Translations under genes and position numbers: made by a program | Notes under the pieces: model-generated | Database searches by the model: none | What the model was told of the DNA's origin: nothing | The model's input: the letters and a program-made list of their open reading frames with translations, nothing else | NCBI GenBank assembly: GCA_004335635.1 | Contig: QAXH01005684.1 | Coordinates: 21,807 to 85,806 of the forward strand | DNA length: 64,000 bases | Direction of reading: 5' to 3' | Origin: Chloromonas sp. AAM2 | Taxonomy: Eukaryota > Chlorophyta > Chlorophyceae > Chlamydomonadales > Chlamydomonadaceae | Part shown: one piece after another, positions 1 through 11,000 of the stretch | Layout: each line of letters begins with the position of its first letter | How positions within the stretch are numbered: position 1 is the first letter of the stretch

Positions 1-2
1 AT

Positions 3-120
3 GATGTTAGCAACGAGGCCAGTGCGATGCTTGAGGCTGCCATTGACTTGTGGCTTGATAATGGTGGGGCGGGTCGTGGCAGTGTGATGGACATGCTGCA
101 ACCCGTTGCCAAGAAGCTAC
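3..120 (+). CDS. possible exon of a UBA-like/UBX-family protein (partial)
   Basis: An open frame entering from the left edge reads DVSNEASAMLEAAIDLWLD and then NGGAG. This resembles the last part of the UBA-like helix bundle at the N-terminus of UBX/FAF proteins, where AIDLFLxNGG-type endings are common. The frame continues open past 120 but loses recognisable character. No convincing GT donor could be fixed and I could not join it in phase to the ORF at 344. It may be the 3' part of a gene starting outside the window, or an exon of the next ORF's gene. The assignment rests on about 20 residues only. Confidence 0.25.
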
Positions 121-343
121 AGGCTGCAATTGCAATTGCTTGGGCTGCCCGTGACAATTGCAGCCCAAGGCATGATATGTTTACCGGCAAAAATCGGTTG
201 GAAAAACTCAAACCTGTGAAGCCAAAATGCAGTTTACAGGCAGGCCGTAAAAACAATTTCGGCCGGGCTTTCCCTGACCGTTGTGCTCCCTGCTCTTCTG
301 GTGGGCCGATGCCTTGTGTGGTCCAAAGCGCCAGTTTTGAGCG

Positions 344-1438
344 GTGTGTTGTGACTTGCTGATGACATGCAGCCCCTGGGCCATGGGAGATTTCTCGCCC
401 AGTTGGAAGAATCCTGCAGGGAGCCCTTCCGTGGACGATGCACATGTGGTAAACAAGGAAGCAAATGACTCGGAGGCGACGAGCGGAAGGAACAAGGGGG
501 TTGCTGCCACAGCTGCTAGAAAGGACCAGCAGCAGCCGGGCCAGCAGGGCCAGCTACCGCCTCAGGCTAGAGGAAACGGCAGTCCCGCTGGTAGCTTTGA
601 CAGCATAGGTGCGCGTGTCGCAGCACGACGCCACGGCAACCAGCCCAACAGCACACCGGGCTATGCAGGGGATAGCAGCGTCCGGCGCAGGCGTGTGCAG
701 CCTAGGGGCCGGTCCGGTCAAGCTGCTGCCACACTTTACGTCTCCGACGTGACTAGTGACACGCCGTCAACTGCGGAACGCTTACCAACACACTCCGCCA
801 CACCCACAACCAACCCAGAAGGAGTCACTCCGATACCCTTCCCTTCCTGGGTGGAGGAGCCTGGCACTGAGTCTGACACAGAGCATGCTGAGGAAGATGG
901 TGGTGGTGGTCAACCAGGGATGGGCCAACCTGGAGTGCAAGCTGCAGCATGGAATGGGGGCGCAAGCCCGCACGGCAAGCCTGCAGGCGCGTCCACCCAT
1001 CTTCCGACATACCCCATGCTCATCCTAATCAACGCCCTTGCCTTCTTTTGCGTGGGCTGCCTGATTGCGATTACCTCTGGTCCTGCTGTTCCTCCGCTAC
1101 AAGTCAAGCACGTTCACATTGCAGACGTGCTATCCGCAGCTGCTCACAAAGCTGGCTCTGTGCCGGTAGCTGCTGTGCATGTGGGCCAGCATGCTGGTGC
1201 CGCCCTGTCACATGCCACACATGCACTAGAGGATCACGTGCTAAAAGCGTACCATCAGGCCCAGGCCGCAGTACAGAATCAAGCGATGTCAGCAGAGGAG
1301 AAGGTGCTGCATGCAGCAGCAGTCGGGCTGCACCATGCAGCGCATGTGGGGCATGCTGCCATGGACAAAGTCCAGCAGGCGTCTGAGCGAGTGATGCACA
1401 CGGCCGATTCAGTGCAATCTCGCGAGGAAGGGCTTTGA
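344..1438 (+). CDS. single-pass membrane protein of unknown function, Ala/His-rich C-terminus
   Basis: An uninterrupted frame of 364 codons ends at TGA 1436–1438. The N-terminal 220 residues are low-complexity and polar (Gly, Pro, Gln, Ser, basic patches around RRRR) with an acidic stretch near residues 175–190. One hydrophobic segment follows at about residues 225–247 (nt 1016–1084), starting MLILINALAFFCVG and flanked by Pro. The remaining 115 residues are unusually rich in Ala, His, Val and Gln with repeated HAA/HVGHAA motifs and predicted helix. No family is recognised. No signal peptide is seen, so a type II or tail-proximal membrane anchor is possible. The start is uncertain: 344 is the first ATG in frame, ATG 383 is an alternative, and an AG at 371–372 could be a splice acceptor, making this the last exon of a longer gene. 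The long stop-free frame and composition support coding. Confidence 0.5.
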   Translation: MCCDLLMTCSPWAMGDFSPSWKNPAGSPSVDDAHVVNKEANDSEATSGRNKGVAATAARKDQQQPGQQGQLPPQARGNGSPAGSFDSIGARVAARRHGNQPNSTPGYAGDSSVRRRRVQPRGRSGQAAATLYVSDVTSDTPSTAERLPTHSATPTTNPEGVTPIPFPSWVEEPGTESDTEHAEEDGGGGQPGMGQPGVQAAAWNGGASPHGKPAGASTHLPTYPMLILINALAFFCVGCLIAITSGPAVPPLQVKHVHIADVLSAAAHKAGSVPVAAVHVGQHAGAALSHATHALEDHVLKAYHQAQAAVQNQAMSAEEKVLHAAAVGLHHAAHVGHAAMDKVQQASERVMHTADSVQSREEGL

Positions 1439-4400
1439 AATTGAGCTCCATGTTTTGCGGCAGCGTCGGTGTTGCAAAGACAGTGACGAACAGTTGCACA
1501 CAACGGTTACGATGAACTATCAATATGGTTGAATAACGCTTCAGTGCCTGAAAGCTCTGACTGACAAACAAGAAAACAAACACGATCTGTGGATTCCAAT
1601 TGGTGCAGACGGAGTTGTGGTTATAAGTTGTTACACGTTGCCTGTATTGACATGCGAGATGGCTGTATGATCACAAGCTGTTCAGTAGTTGACTTGTCTG
1701 ATGTGGTCCTTCGCGCAGGGTTGCTGACGCACGTTTGTTGACTGCTTGGAGTGTTGGATCTGCAGTTGAACTGTCAATGTTTAAATTGTCACATGTGCTG
1801 TTCTGAACCTGATAAATCACACAGCCTACAGCCCACTCATAAAATGCGAGGCAGACTCTGAATGTCGCGAACTCAGGGGTCGCCATGTGTGAGTGATCCT
1901 CGCGCAGCGACACAGCAACAAAGCATATACATATATACTGGCAGACCACTGTGTTATGGCGGTTTGCAAAGTGATGTTACCAACCGACAAATTGGAAAAG
2001 TGGGGTTCCTCGGATGGCCACTCTCTCGTAATGTTTCTCGGCCAATCGCTTGATCTCTCGTACATCGCACCTCTGGGGGCTTCTGACATGGTTCGCGACC
2101 TGAAGCGTGCTGCCTCTGCCAGTGTCATGGAATTCACTGTTTGCTCAGAGAGCTTGTTGCCAAGTATTCATGCTCAGAGAGCTGCATGCAAACGTTGTCA
2201 GTGCCGGTGGCCTCCAAAGGGTACACGACTTTCGCTACATTGTGCCGGCAAGAACGCCCCAAGAGCAGCCTGCTGACCGCCGAACAGGACAAGCATTGCA
2301 TGTTGAGATACAAGACAAGTCGTCGCAACTTGACGCTGTTTGGGAAGCGAGTTCAGGGCAAGCGCGGCAAGGTTGCCAACGCGCCGAGCAGAGGAGAAAA
2401 GGCCAGCACCTGGCCGAGGATTTCCGAGGCGCTCTTTCCAATGCGCCAAACGTGGCAGCAAATGGCTCGGGCAGCGATGAGCACCGCCGTTTTCACCGAA
2501 GTGCATTTTCGGGCCCATACTTTGCAAAATCGCCATACAATAATAATACCGTAATAATACCAGTCAGCACTGCTTGTGTCCATAATTACAAATTTCGTTT
2601 GACGGAGGATGTTGGATGCACGCTCAGTCACAGCAGGACAGCAAAAAAAGCAGTTTGCCAGTTCTGGGAGGACAATGCCACTAGAACATGTGTTGGTGTG
2701 TTGTAGTTTTAAAGTGTTATAGGGTATACTGTGGAGTTTGCACACTGTGTCACAGGTGTGTGTGTTTATCCTACATGGCGAGTATAGCGTGTTGTGGTAG
2801 ACGGGGCGTAGTCACTTCTGGGACAGCTAACCAGGACTAGACAGGAAGTGCAGCAATTACACAACACAGCGTTTGCCGCAACCATGTCCAATAGTCCAAG
2901 GCCTGCCTGAGGCCGCAAATCGCGACTACCAGAAATGGCAAACTTTTTTTACTTTTTTTGCAGCTCACAGTCGTCGGCGGCAAATCGCACCCTCGGCGTC
3001 ATCCGTCGGCGCGGCACAGGCGCGCACAGAACCCTCAGGAATGCCGGAGCTGGGACGCAACCGGCACGCCACGGCAACCGGCACGGCGCATCCACGGACC
3101 CGGCGCGTGAAACTAAGCAACACAACGACCCAGCGCCGGACCCAGCTGTGAATTGAGCACTGGCAGGCCATGCCACACGGCGCATGCTTGTAACATGACA
3201 GGCCGTGTCCCGTTGGGGTGCCAGAGCAAAATAATTACACCTGCCCTGCCACGTGTCAGGTGTTGGGCATCAAGTGCCTGACCTGGCTGCCACGGATTTA
3301 TTCTTGCCCTGGGTTGCAGTTGGAAACAACCAAAGCCATGTTGACCATCACGTGCACGGACTTGGTTTGATTGTTGACAGCTCCCTGCCGTGCCAAAGTA
3401 TTTGCCATGGTCAAGGCACATACGCTGCAAGCAATCTTCAACCAGCAGGGCAACCCAAAGGTGCAGGTGGGACAGTGGAATATGGGGCTGGGGGATTTGG
3501 CGTGACAGGCGAGGTCTATGAGGAGAGGAGGCCGTGGGGACTGGGCGGGAAGATTGGGGAAGGTCAGGATGTCTGTGTGATTTGAAGGGTTGGGTGGGGG
3601 AAACGGGCAGGGCATGCGAGCAGGTGCACGAAACAGGCAAGGCCAGTGGGCGAGGGTTGCGTATAAAAACTTGTGCGTGAACCAATGTGTGAACCAACCC
3701 TTGTGCTCAACCTTTGAGGTCGGATTACATGCAGTTACAGAAGGTGGCACTGATCATAATCTTGATCACCATACGACGATACGTATACGATGCTCCGCTC
3801 AACCATTCAATTTGGCCTGGCAAGACCTCCTGACCATGCTGCATAAACAAATTGATCACAAAGGACAGTTTTTCACATGACACACAGCCCAGCCTCTGCA
3901 TACGAGTTGAAGGAGCATGAGATGAAAAGTAGATCCATGGTGGGCAGGACTTTGTCAGAGGCGCACTTTGTGAACCGTTGCTGTGATTACTGTCAAATAA
4001 CGGCAGGCAGGCAGCCCGTTGGACAACGCCCAAGAAGTCAAGAACACGGCGATGGGCGATGAGGATGAAGATTGGTTGATGCCGTATGTGTTTTGATTTG
4101 AACAGGTTTACGGGGAAACGGTCATTTGTCAAGCATTTGGTGACTGCGCTCGTATTTGGCGTGATAGCGATTAAAACATCGCCAGTGGCTGATTGATGTC
4201 GTTCTGAGCACCGGATGCGATTTCTGTATAAGAAAACCCATACGTGCCGTACTCAGTCGAACCAATTTGACTTTTATAGAGCTTTGCATTAACGCTGAAG
4301 ACTTCACTGGCTTTCTGGCACCTTCACGCTTGTGCGGTGAGGCACCGGCCAGCGGCATACAAAACTGCCAACCATCAGTTGCATCGGTTCGCTCCTGCTT

Positions 4401-4912
4401 CAGCCTGCTTTCCTGCAGTTGCACCATTGCAAACTTGCATTTGATCCGACCATAGAGCATCAGGCCTCAGTCGAAGCAAAACGCCATGTTTCGTTTGTTT
4501 TGCAGCTGCGGAGCATCAGAAGCTGCAGGCTCATGAGCCTTGAAGCACTCATCTAAAAGAGCAGAAATGGGAGATCGGCAGGTGAGAGGACAATGCCGCG
4601 GCCGCGGGCAAGGCAGCCCTGCCTGACATGCATGCGAGGTCACCTCGACCAAGGCATCGTAATCTCAATAGCCACTGCACCAGATTCACACCATTTTGTA
4701 TCCTCATTTGCCAAGCATGCTGCTATTGTCATTTCAACAACCCCAGCTGTCACCCCTGCTCACCATACCACAGCTACACAGCTACACAACGGGCTCCAGC
4801 ACGCAGAGAGAACATGTGAAAGACATGCAACTGGTCCTGTGCCACTGACACATCTACATGACAGGACTACGTACCTAATCGACGGGCGGCATCTGCTGGA
4901 AGGACTCGACCC
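1439..4912. other. gene-poor spacer
   Basis: No exon chain could be supported on either strand. Several overlapping open frames of 60–200 codons occur on both strands (for example 2107–2706 plus and 3113–3697 minus), but none shows a domain or conserved splice structure. A short phase-0 exon-like stretch at about 3410–3470 (MVKAHTLQAIFNQQGNPKVQ, followed by gtggga) is the only piece with protein-like character; it could be a transposon remnant. A 17-bp terminal-repeat-like motif lies at 2653–2669. A TGTAA at 3189–3193 is too far (1.75 kb) from the stop at 1438 to be assigned as that gene's polyadenylation signal. Confidence 0.4.
2653..2669 (+). repeat. dispersed terminal-repeat-like motif, copy 1
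   Basis: GTTTGCCAGTTCTGGGA, preceded by an A-run. The same 17-mer is at 54420–54436, and both arms of a 51-bp palindrome at 58127–58177 carry it. This suggests the end of a mobile-element family. Confidence 0.5.
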
Positions 4913-5045
4913 ATGAGTGCTCATGGTCCCTATGCGGGCGACAATGCACGCTTATCTGCCAGTTTAGGGCCAGGCGGATTCAGGGGCTCCAGGCCTTTGA
5001 GTGCTATGGGGCGTGGCACAGCTAGCGTAGCTGCTTGGGGCGAAG
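4913..5045 (+). CDS. tentative first exon of the multi-PLAT gene
   Basis: ATG 4913 (context gacccATGa) opens a frame rich in Gly, Ser, Arg and Ala that runs to GAA G followed by gtgcgc, a phase-1 donor. This exon can be joined in phase to 5483–5568 and then to the secure coiled-coil exon at 5819. It has no signal peptide. The true start could be elsewhere between about 4.6 and 5.8 kb, since no homology supports it. Confidence 0.4.
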
Positions 5046-8000
5046 GTGCGCTTCAGATTGAATCATGCATCACCAAGTCAGACACATAGGCCGACCTAGG
5101 GCTTGGAATATACGGGCCGAGAGTCAACAACGTGGGTTGCACAACGTGGGCAGACGCCTTGCTAACCTTCATGCAACACACCCACTGACCAAACTTTGAG
5201 TGAGCGTTGACCAGACTTTAACTGTTGCACAACGTGGGCAGACGCCTTGCTAACCTTCATGCAACACACCAGCTGACCAAACTTTGAGTGAGCGTTGACC
5301 AGACTTTAACTGAGCACTGACCTGACCTTGAGCCAAGCGCATGACCTACACCAGACCTTGAACACTCTGTGGCAGTCAGCCTGGTAGCGCTGTACTCCTG
5401 TGGCTTGTGATGTCTACACACGCCATGCACAGCAAACCAGGGCAGCAGCTGCAGGCACAACGCACACAGCTCTCCCATACAGCGACAGCAACGGCGGCAG
5501 CAGCAGCGGTGGCAGCAGGGGCAACAGCAGCGGCACGAGCACCAGCAGCACCAGCAGATTATGCAAATGTGTAGCACATACGACCATAGAAGCAGCAACA
5601 GTAGCATAGGAATGGGTGGTGCACTACCTGCCCGTTAGCAGTGTCAGCGGCGGCATCAGCAGCGGCAGCGGCGGCAGCCATAGGAGCGTGCGCTAACTGT
5701 CTCTTGGGCAGGACAGACTTGAGCTTGACAGCACCAGCTGCACCCCACATGGCATGTGATGCATGCAAGCGTGTGTGCAGGCGAGGGCATGGGCTCCGGC
5801 AAGCGTGTCCATGCACAGGCACTGGCAGGTGCCAAGGGCAGGGAGCAGCTGGCGGAGGACGTGATGTCTCTCCGTGAGCAAGTGTCAATGCTGAAGGAAC
5901 ACCTGGTGTGCAGGGCGCAGGGGCTGGTTTGAAGTAGCATGGCTTGTGAGAGGTGCAAGAGAAAGTCATATGTGGTCGTAAAGGGGAAGGGTTCAGACTT
6001 AAACTTGAGCTGTGCAGGGTGCAGACAGTGCAGACGCCTTGAGCAAGGTTATTTCATGTCAAGACGTAGTCACCGTTCCTTGTGGTAGACAGGCAGCACA
6101 CACAAGAGCATATCAGGTCAGCAACATGATACTTACACGTATGTACCAGTGCATGTCCAATCGAGGACTGTATGCCGTGGATTATTGGTAATGCCATGCA
6201 AGGTGGCATCAGATTCAGCATCATCATTTCATGGTTTTTCATGGTACAACATTATAGCATCTGAAGCAAGGATGTCTTGCACACCACTAGATCGTCACCA
6301 CCACTAGATCGTCACCACCACTGAGATCGTCTGTGACTGCATCCTCACAATCATGAAGCATGGCTTTTGCTGGCCTGCTCCAGCGTTCAAGATGCCTCTT
6401 TCTGCCTCGCTCCTGCCTGTTTGTCAGAACACTCAAAAGACTGAGAAGCGGCGTGTTGAAGCCGAGCTGATTCGTGCTAAACAGTCCCTGCTGAAAAGTG
6501 AGGAGCTGCTCAATAACAAGGAAAGGCTGATGAGCCCAAACATGTGAGTTATATGAGGTGGTGTAGACCAGCACGTGATACGTGCATACCTGGAGGTGTG
6601 AGGAAATGTGGTCCAGTACTTCAGGAACAGCACGGGCTTGGCGTACAGATTGCAAGGGCAGGGCAGACTATCATGCACGCACCCTGACCGTTCCAGTCCT
6701 TATCATGTATGTGCGGGCCCATGCCAGTAGAAGTAAACTGTGTGTCATACTTTAGGTAGACAGCATGGTCAGATGCGAGCCTAAACACTTGTCCGGGCAA
6801 ACATGCAAGCTCTGGGCATGTGCTCAAGGCTTTGCACATCGCAGACAACTCAAATCAGTGGCACATTGACTGGCACTGGTACCATGACATCAGAATTATC
6901 AGGAAGCTGTGCTCACAGTGCTGTAGGCAGGGGCAAAAGCAGAGCCACGTTGTGTTGTGTGATGCAGTGGCATCAGCCAGCTGTACCGGTCCCCGGACAC
7001 CACCCAGCTGGTCAGCAACCTGAAGCAGCAGGTGGTGGAGTACCGCTCAGCCAACTCCCGCCTGGAGGCGGAGGTGCGCACCATGCAGAAGAGTGTCAGG
7101 GCCACGCGGGTGGCAGAGCTGCAATCGGAGCTGATGGCGGCCAATCAGGAGCTGGACAGGCTGGCACGCATCTCACAGGTAACCGCTGTCACATGCTCTA
7201 TTCATTGCAGCAGATTCAACCGGGAAAGGGATGTGGGGCCAAGTGCAATCCTGTTATTACAGGGCCAGACATGGAGGAGGGTGTGTGTTGCTCAGGGGGG
7301 ATGTATGTTGTCATATGAGAACTTGTGTAGCAGGGCCAGGGCTTGTGTTGGCAATTCAACGGCCTGCCAGCGGCATCAGACACGGAGGCTGGCCACTGTG
7401 TGTGGACTGTGTGTAGCTCGGGGTTTGTTCAGCAGGCATGCAGCAGGTAATGGTTGGTGAGCCTGTGTACATGCCACCAAGGTTGCAGGTTGCAGTGGAA
7501 TCTGTAGCACAAGGTCACACACCACGACGACCGTCCGCTACATGGCTTTACGATCATTTGCTGCGCAGGTGGCAACCCAGAAAATGACAGAGGCGGAGAC
7601 AAACGCACTGGCAGCCAAGGCAGCTGCAGCACAGGTGAAGATGTGGGACTATGGGGGGGGTTATGGGGCTGTCACATACATGTTTGGGATTTTAGTCTAC
7701 CGCGTTGGATAAGGCCCGTGCGAAAATTATTCTCTTGGCATGGTACGGGTCTGGGGCCTACGGGACTGTTCCGATGTGACTTTGCCGCCTGGGGGATGAG
7801 ATATGAACCATACGGTATACGTGCCAGCCAGTGTGCAAATCAATGACACTGTGCAAAGAAGTCCACTCAGACAGGCTTTGAAGGGATTAACTCATCTAGG
7901 GATGGGGTACGACGTCAGTGGGCTGCCATCAGGGCGGCCTCAGGCCCTGTCAAGTCATGTACTCCTTGGCATACTGCTCAAGATGCCAACTGATTAATAA

Positions 8001-11000
8001 TGTTGTGCTTCAGCTGACGCTGACTGATCATCGTCATGTAATTGAAACTTAATAAGCCTGGACATTCACGGGGACATGTGAACTGTGCAACCTGTGCACA
8101 GGCGCGTGACATTGCCCAGAAGTACGCCTCCGGCGCCTCCCCCAGGGCCACGTCCGAGGAGGTCATCAAGCCAACCAACGGCACACTTAGGCGCACTCTG
8201 CAGGTGGGACACGTGACATGGCAGTTGGTGGTAGTTGCCCGTGGTGATTTCATACGTGGCATGGCAGTCAGTTGGGTTGGCCTGGCTGTTTGAAGAATTG
8301 AACGATCAGGTCTGCAGCCCGCAGTGAATCTGTTATTCCAGACAGGCAAGGTTGGTCTGCCGACTGCTGGAAGCATCAGCCTTGACTTGGTCATCTTTCA
8401 ATGAGCTTCGATGGCTTTCCCGGCATAAAGACAAGCCCACCACCAGCTGGCTGGCCACCGGTGCAGCGCACTAGGCAGGGTTTGACTTGGTCAGCCGGCA
8501 GTTCATTGGTCACAAAGCTGAGGCGGTTGTGCAGATGATACAAACGCTGCCATGGCACATGATGTGAGCCATGCTTTCACGTGTGTTTTCACCCTCTGTT
8601 GTCCCTTGCTTTGACGCACAGAACATGCACCAGGCGCATAAGGCACTTCAGCACGAGGCTGAGCAGCTTCGTACCATCTTCCCCCATGGCCTGTCCATGT
8701 CTGAATTTACGTCCATGGCCAGGCAGCAGTCCAACACAGCGGGGGCACCGGATGTACTCAACTTCCTGCGCAACCATATGGCCAAGGTAGGCGATAAATC
8801 ATGTAGGGTAGAGAGCGCAGCACAGACTCATTAGCAGGGAAACTAGTTCTACTAGCTGATGGAGAAGGTAAGCCGAATCGAGGGAGTTGTGGTTTTGCCG
8901 GTACTGCAGCGCACAGACAGATGCTCAACACACTGCTGTGTGATTCTGCTTTGCCCGACATTACCGCCATACTGACAAGTCCCCACCTGCCCTAGTCTGC
9001 CTGCCATGCGCGTCAGTTTGATGGGTGCCGGCTGATGACTCAACTTCCTTGCTCTTTACAGCTGACCGCTGAGCTGGCAGGCCAGCCTGGCGCCCCTCCT
9101 CCTCCCGCCTCCAGCGGCCGCAGCCAGCTGCTAGGCAGCCCCGCCAAGGCAGCAGCCGATAGCCCCACCGCTGCCGCTGCCACTGCTCCCGTTCCGGTGG
9201 CGCCGGCTGACCTGCTGCCGGCTGTGGCTGCCGGGGTGCGCAAGCTGCGGACTCTGTCCGAGAGGAAGTGGCGCGAGAGCCCGCCCATGCAGATCAGCGC
9301 ACAGGAACTGGCGGATGTCATGCAACTCTACGTGGACGAGGTGAGGCTACTAGGGCTAAATTTATATGAGTTTGAGGTACGGGTGTGTTATCTAAGGGCT
9401 GAGGGTAGGGATTCAGGACTAAGGGCATTTGATTTGAAATGAGTCTATAGAGCTAAGGCCGTGTCAGTGAGGCAAGGCTTTGACGTCTCCGGCATCGTTG
9501 GCACTCCATAAACCTTGCCGAATCACACAAAACTGCATTTTGCACAGTTTTTTGTCACTCCGACATCACGTCATCACTCTGTCATCACTCCGTCATCACT
9601 CTTTAACAGATCCTGTCAATCACCAGCTGGGCTGTGCAACACATGCCCATCACCGCAAGGCGCATTGATACCTGGCTTGCTGACAAGCTCACACTCAGGA
9701 CAGGCTTATCAGCATGCTGCATCCATGTTCTGCAGGGAGTCCTGCAAACCAAACCCTGTGGCTACTATGCCTGTCTGCAGGTTCGCCGGCTGCAGGGCAA
9801 GTCTCCCCTATCAGACAATGGCGGCGCCTACACGCCGCGCGAGGACATTACAAGCAACGCTGATCTGGAAAACGTGAGAAGCCAACGGCACCAGCATGCA
9901 GCCGTGACCTGTCAGGGTCCGGTGCTGCACCATGAAGCGCAGCTGCTCCCTTGCTGGCAAACATTTTAAAGGAACTCACATGCAGCGGTGTCCGCTGCCT
10001 ATCCAGCACAGCTGCTTAATCATGAGGCAACACACGTTTGCATGAAGGCTCATATGCCCTTCGTGTAGAATGTGTGCATGCCTGGTCTGCTCCACACATT
10101 TAGAGTTCAGCAGCAAACTGCAAACTGCTTGTGTGCTTGTTGGTACCACCACTGTGTCGGTCCTGGTTGCCCTTCTCCTGCTCAGGCCCTGTCAGACAGC
10201 CTGCGTGCCAAGGAGGCCGCCCGCACCGCCGTGTCTGACTCTCAAGCTGCCAAAGCGGAGATGCACCAGGCCAAAAGGGACCTGGATGAGGCAAACCGCA
10301 GGGCGGCGGCGACCAAGAAGAAGGAGGAGGAACTCAAGGTACGGGCCAAGAGAGGAAGCACGTCGGAAAGGTTGAGGATAAGTGGGGATCTGTTTGGGCT
10401 TGCAATGCTCTTAGCTCGCTATGTGTGATGTGAACGTACAAAGCACAGTGCAACATGGTTAATCAGGCTGGGAAGGAAAGCATGGTTGTGGCAGTCAGAC
10501 TGAAACATTTGTCGGTGTGGTGCCACTGGCATCTGAACCGGGCTTGCACCAGACGTTCGCCCCCACTTAGGAAGAGAAGCACTGATGGAATATTAGCTAG
10601 TTTCAGAGCTTCATGACCGACTACCCTATGTCACATGCTGTTCATGTGTCCCATGTGCCCACAGGCCCAGGTTGCGGCCCTGCAACAGCAAGTCCGTGAG
10701 GCCAAGCAGGCAGCCAAAGAAGCAGCCAAGGAGGAAGCTACAGTCACGCCCATGACCGACACAACCGCATCACGAGAGCCTGCACCCGCTGTGGTTTCGG
10801 AGCCAAGCGCTGACGCTGCCCTGTACAAGGTTGTGGTGCACACCAGTGACATGTCTGGAGGCGCATTCGACGGAGATGTGTGGGTCACACTTTACGGCAG
10901 CGGGTATCACACTTCAGGGGAGATCAAGCTGGAGAGCACCAGATACAGGTAGGTGTGCATGGAGGAACATTCTGAGCAGAGAGCACCATTCTCTTGAGGT

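Noticed and set aside
3189..3193. TGTAA as polyadenylation signal of the gene ending at 1438
   Set aside because: It lies 1.75 kb beyond the stop, too far to assign without transcript evidence.
3113..3697. 194-codon minus-strand open frame
   Set aside because: Composition is Pro/His/Ser random-like, with overlapping equal-length frames on both strands and no domain.
4593..4916. 107-codon plus frame just upstream of the giant gene
   Set aside because: It cannot be joined in phase to the coiled-coil exons and shows no signal peptide or domain; the ATG at 4913 in another frame fits better.
5257..5607. Cys-rich minus-strand open frame
   Set aside because: It is the reverse complement of the CAG/GCA trinucleotide tract; the Cys runs come from TGC repeats.
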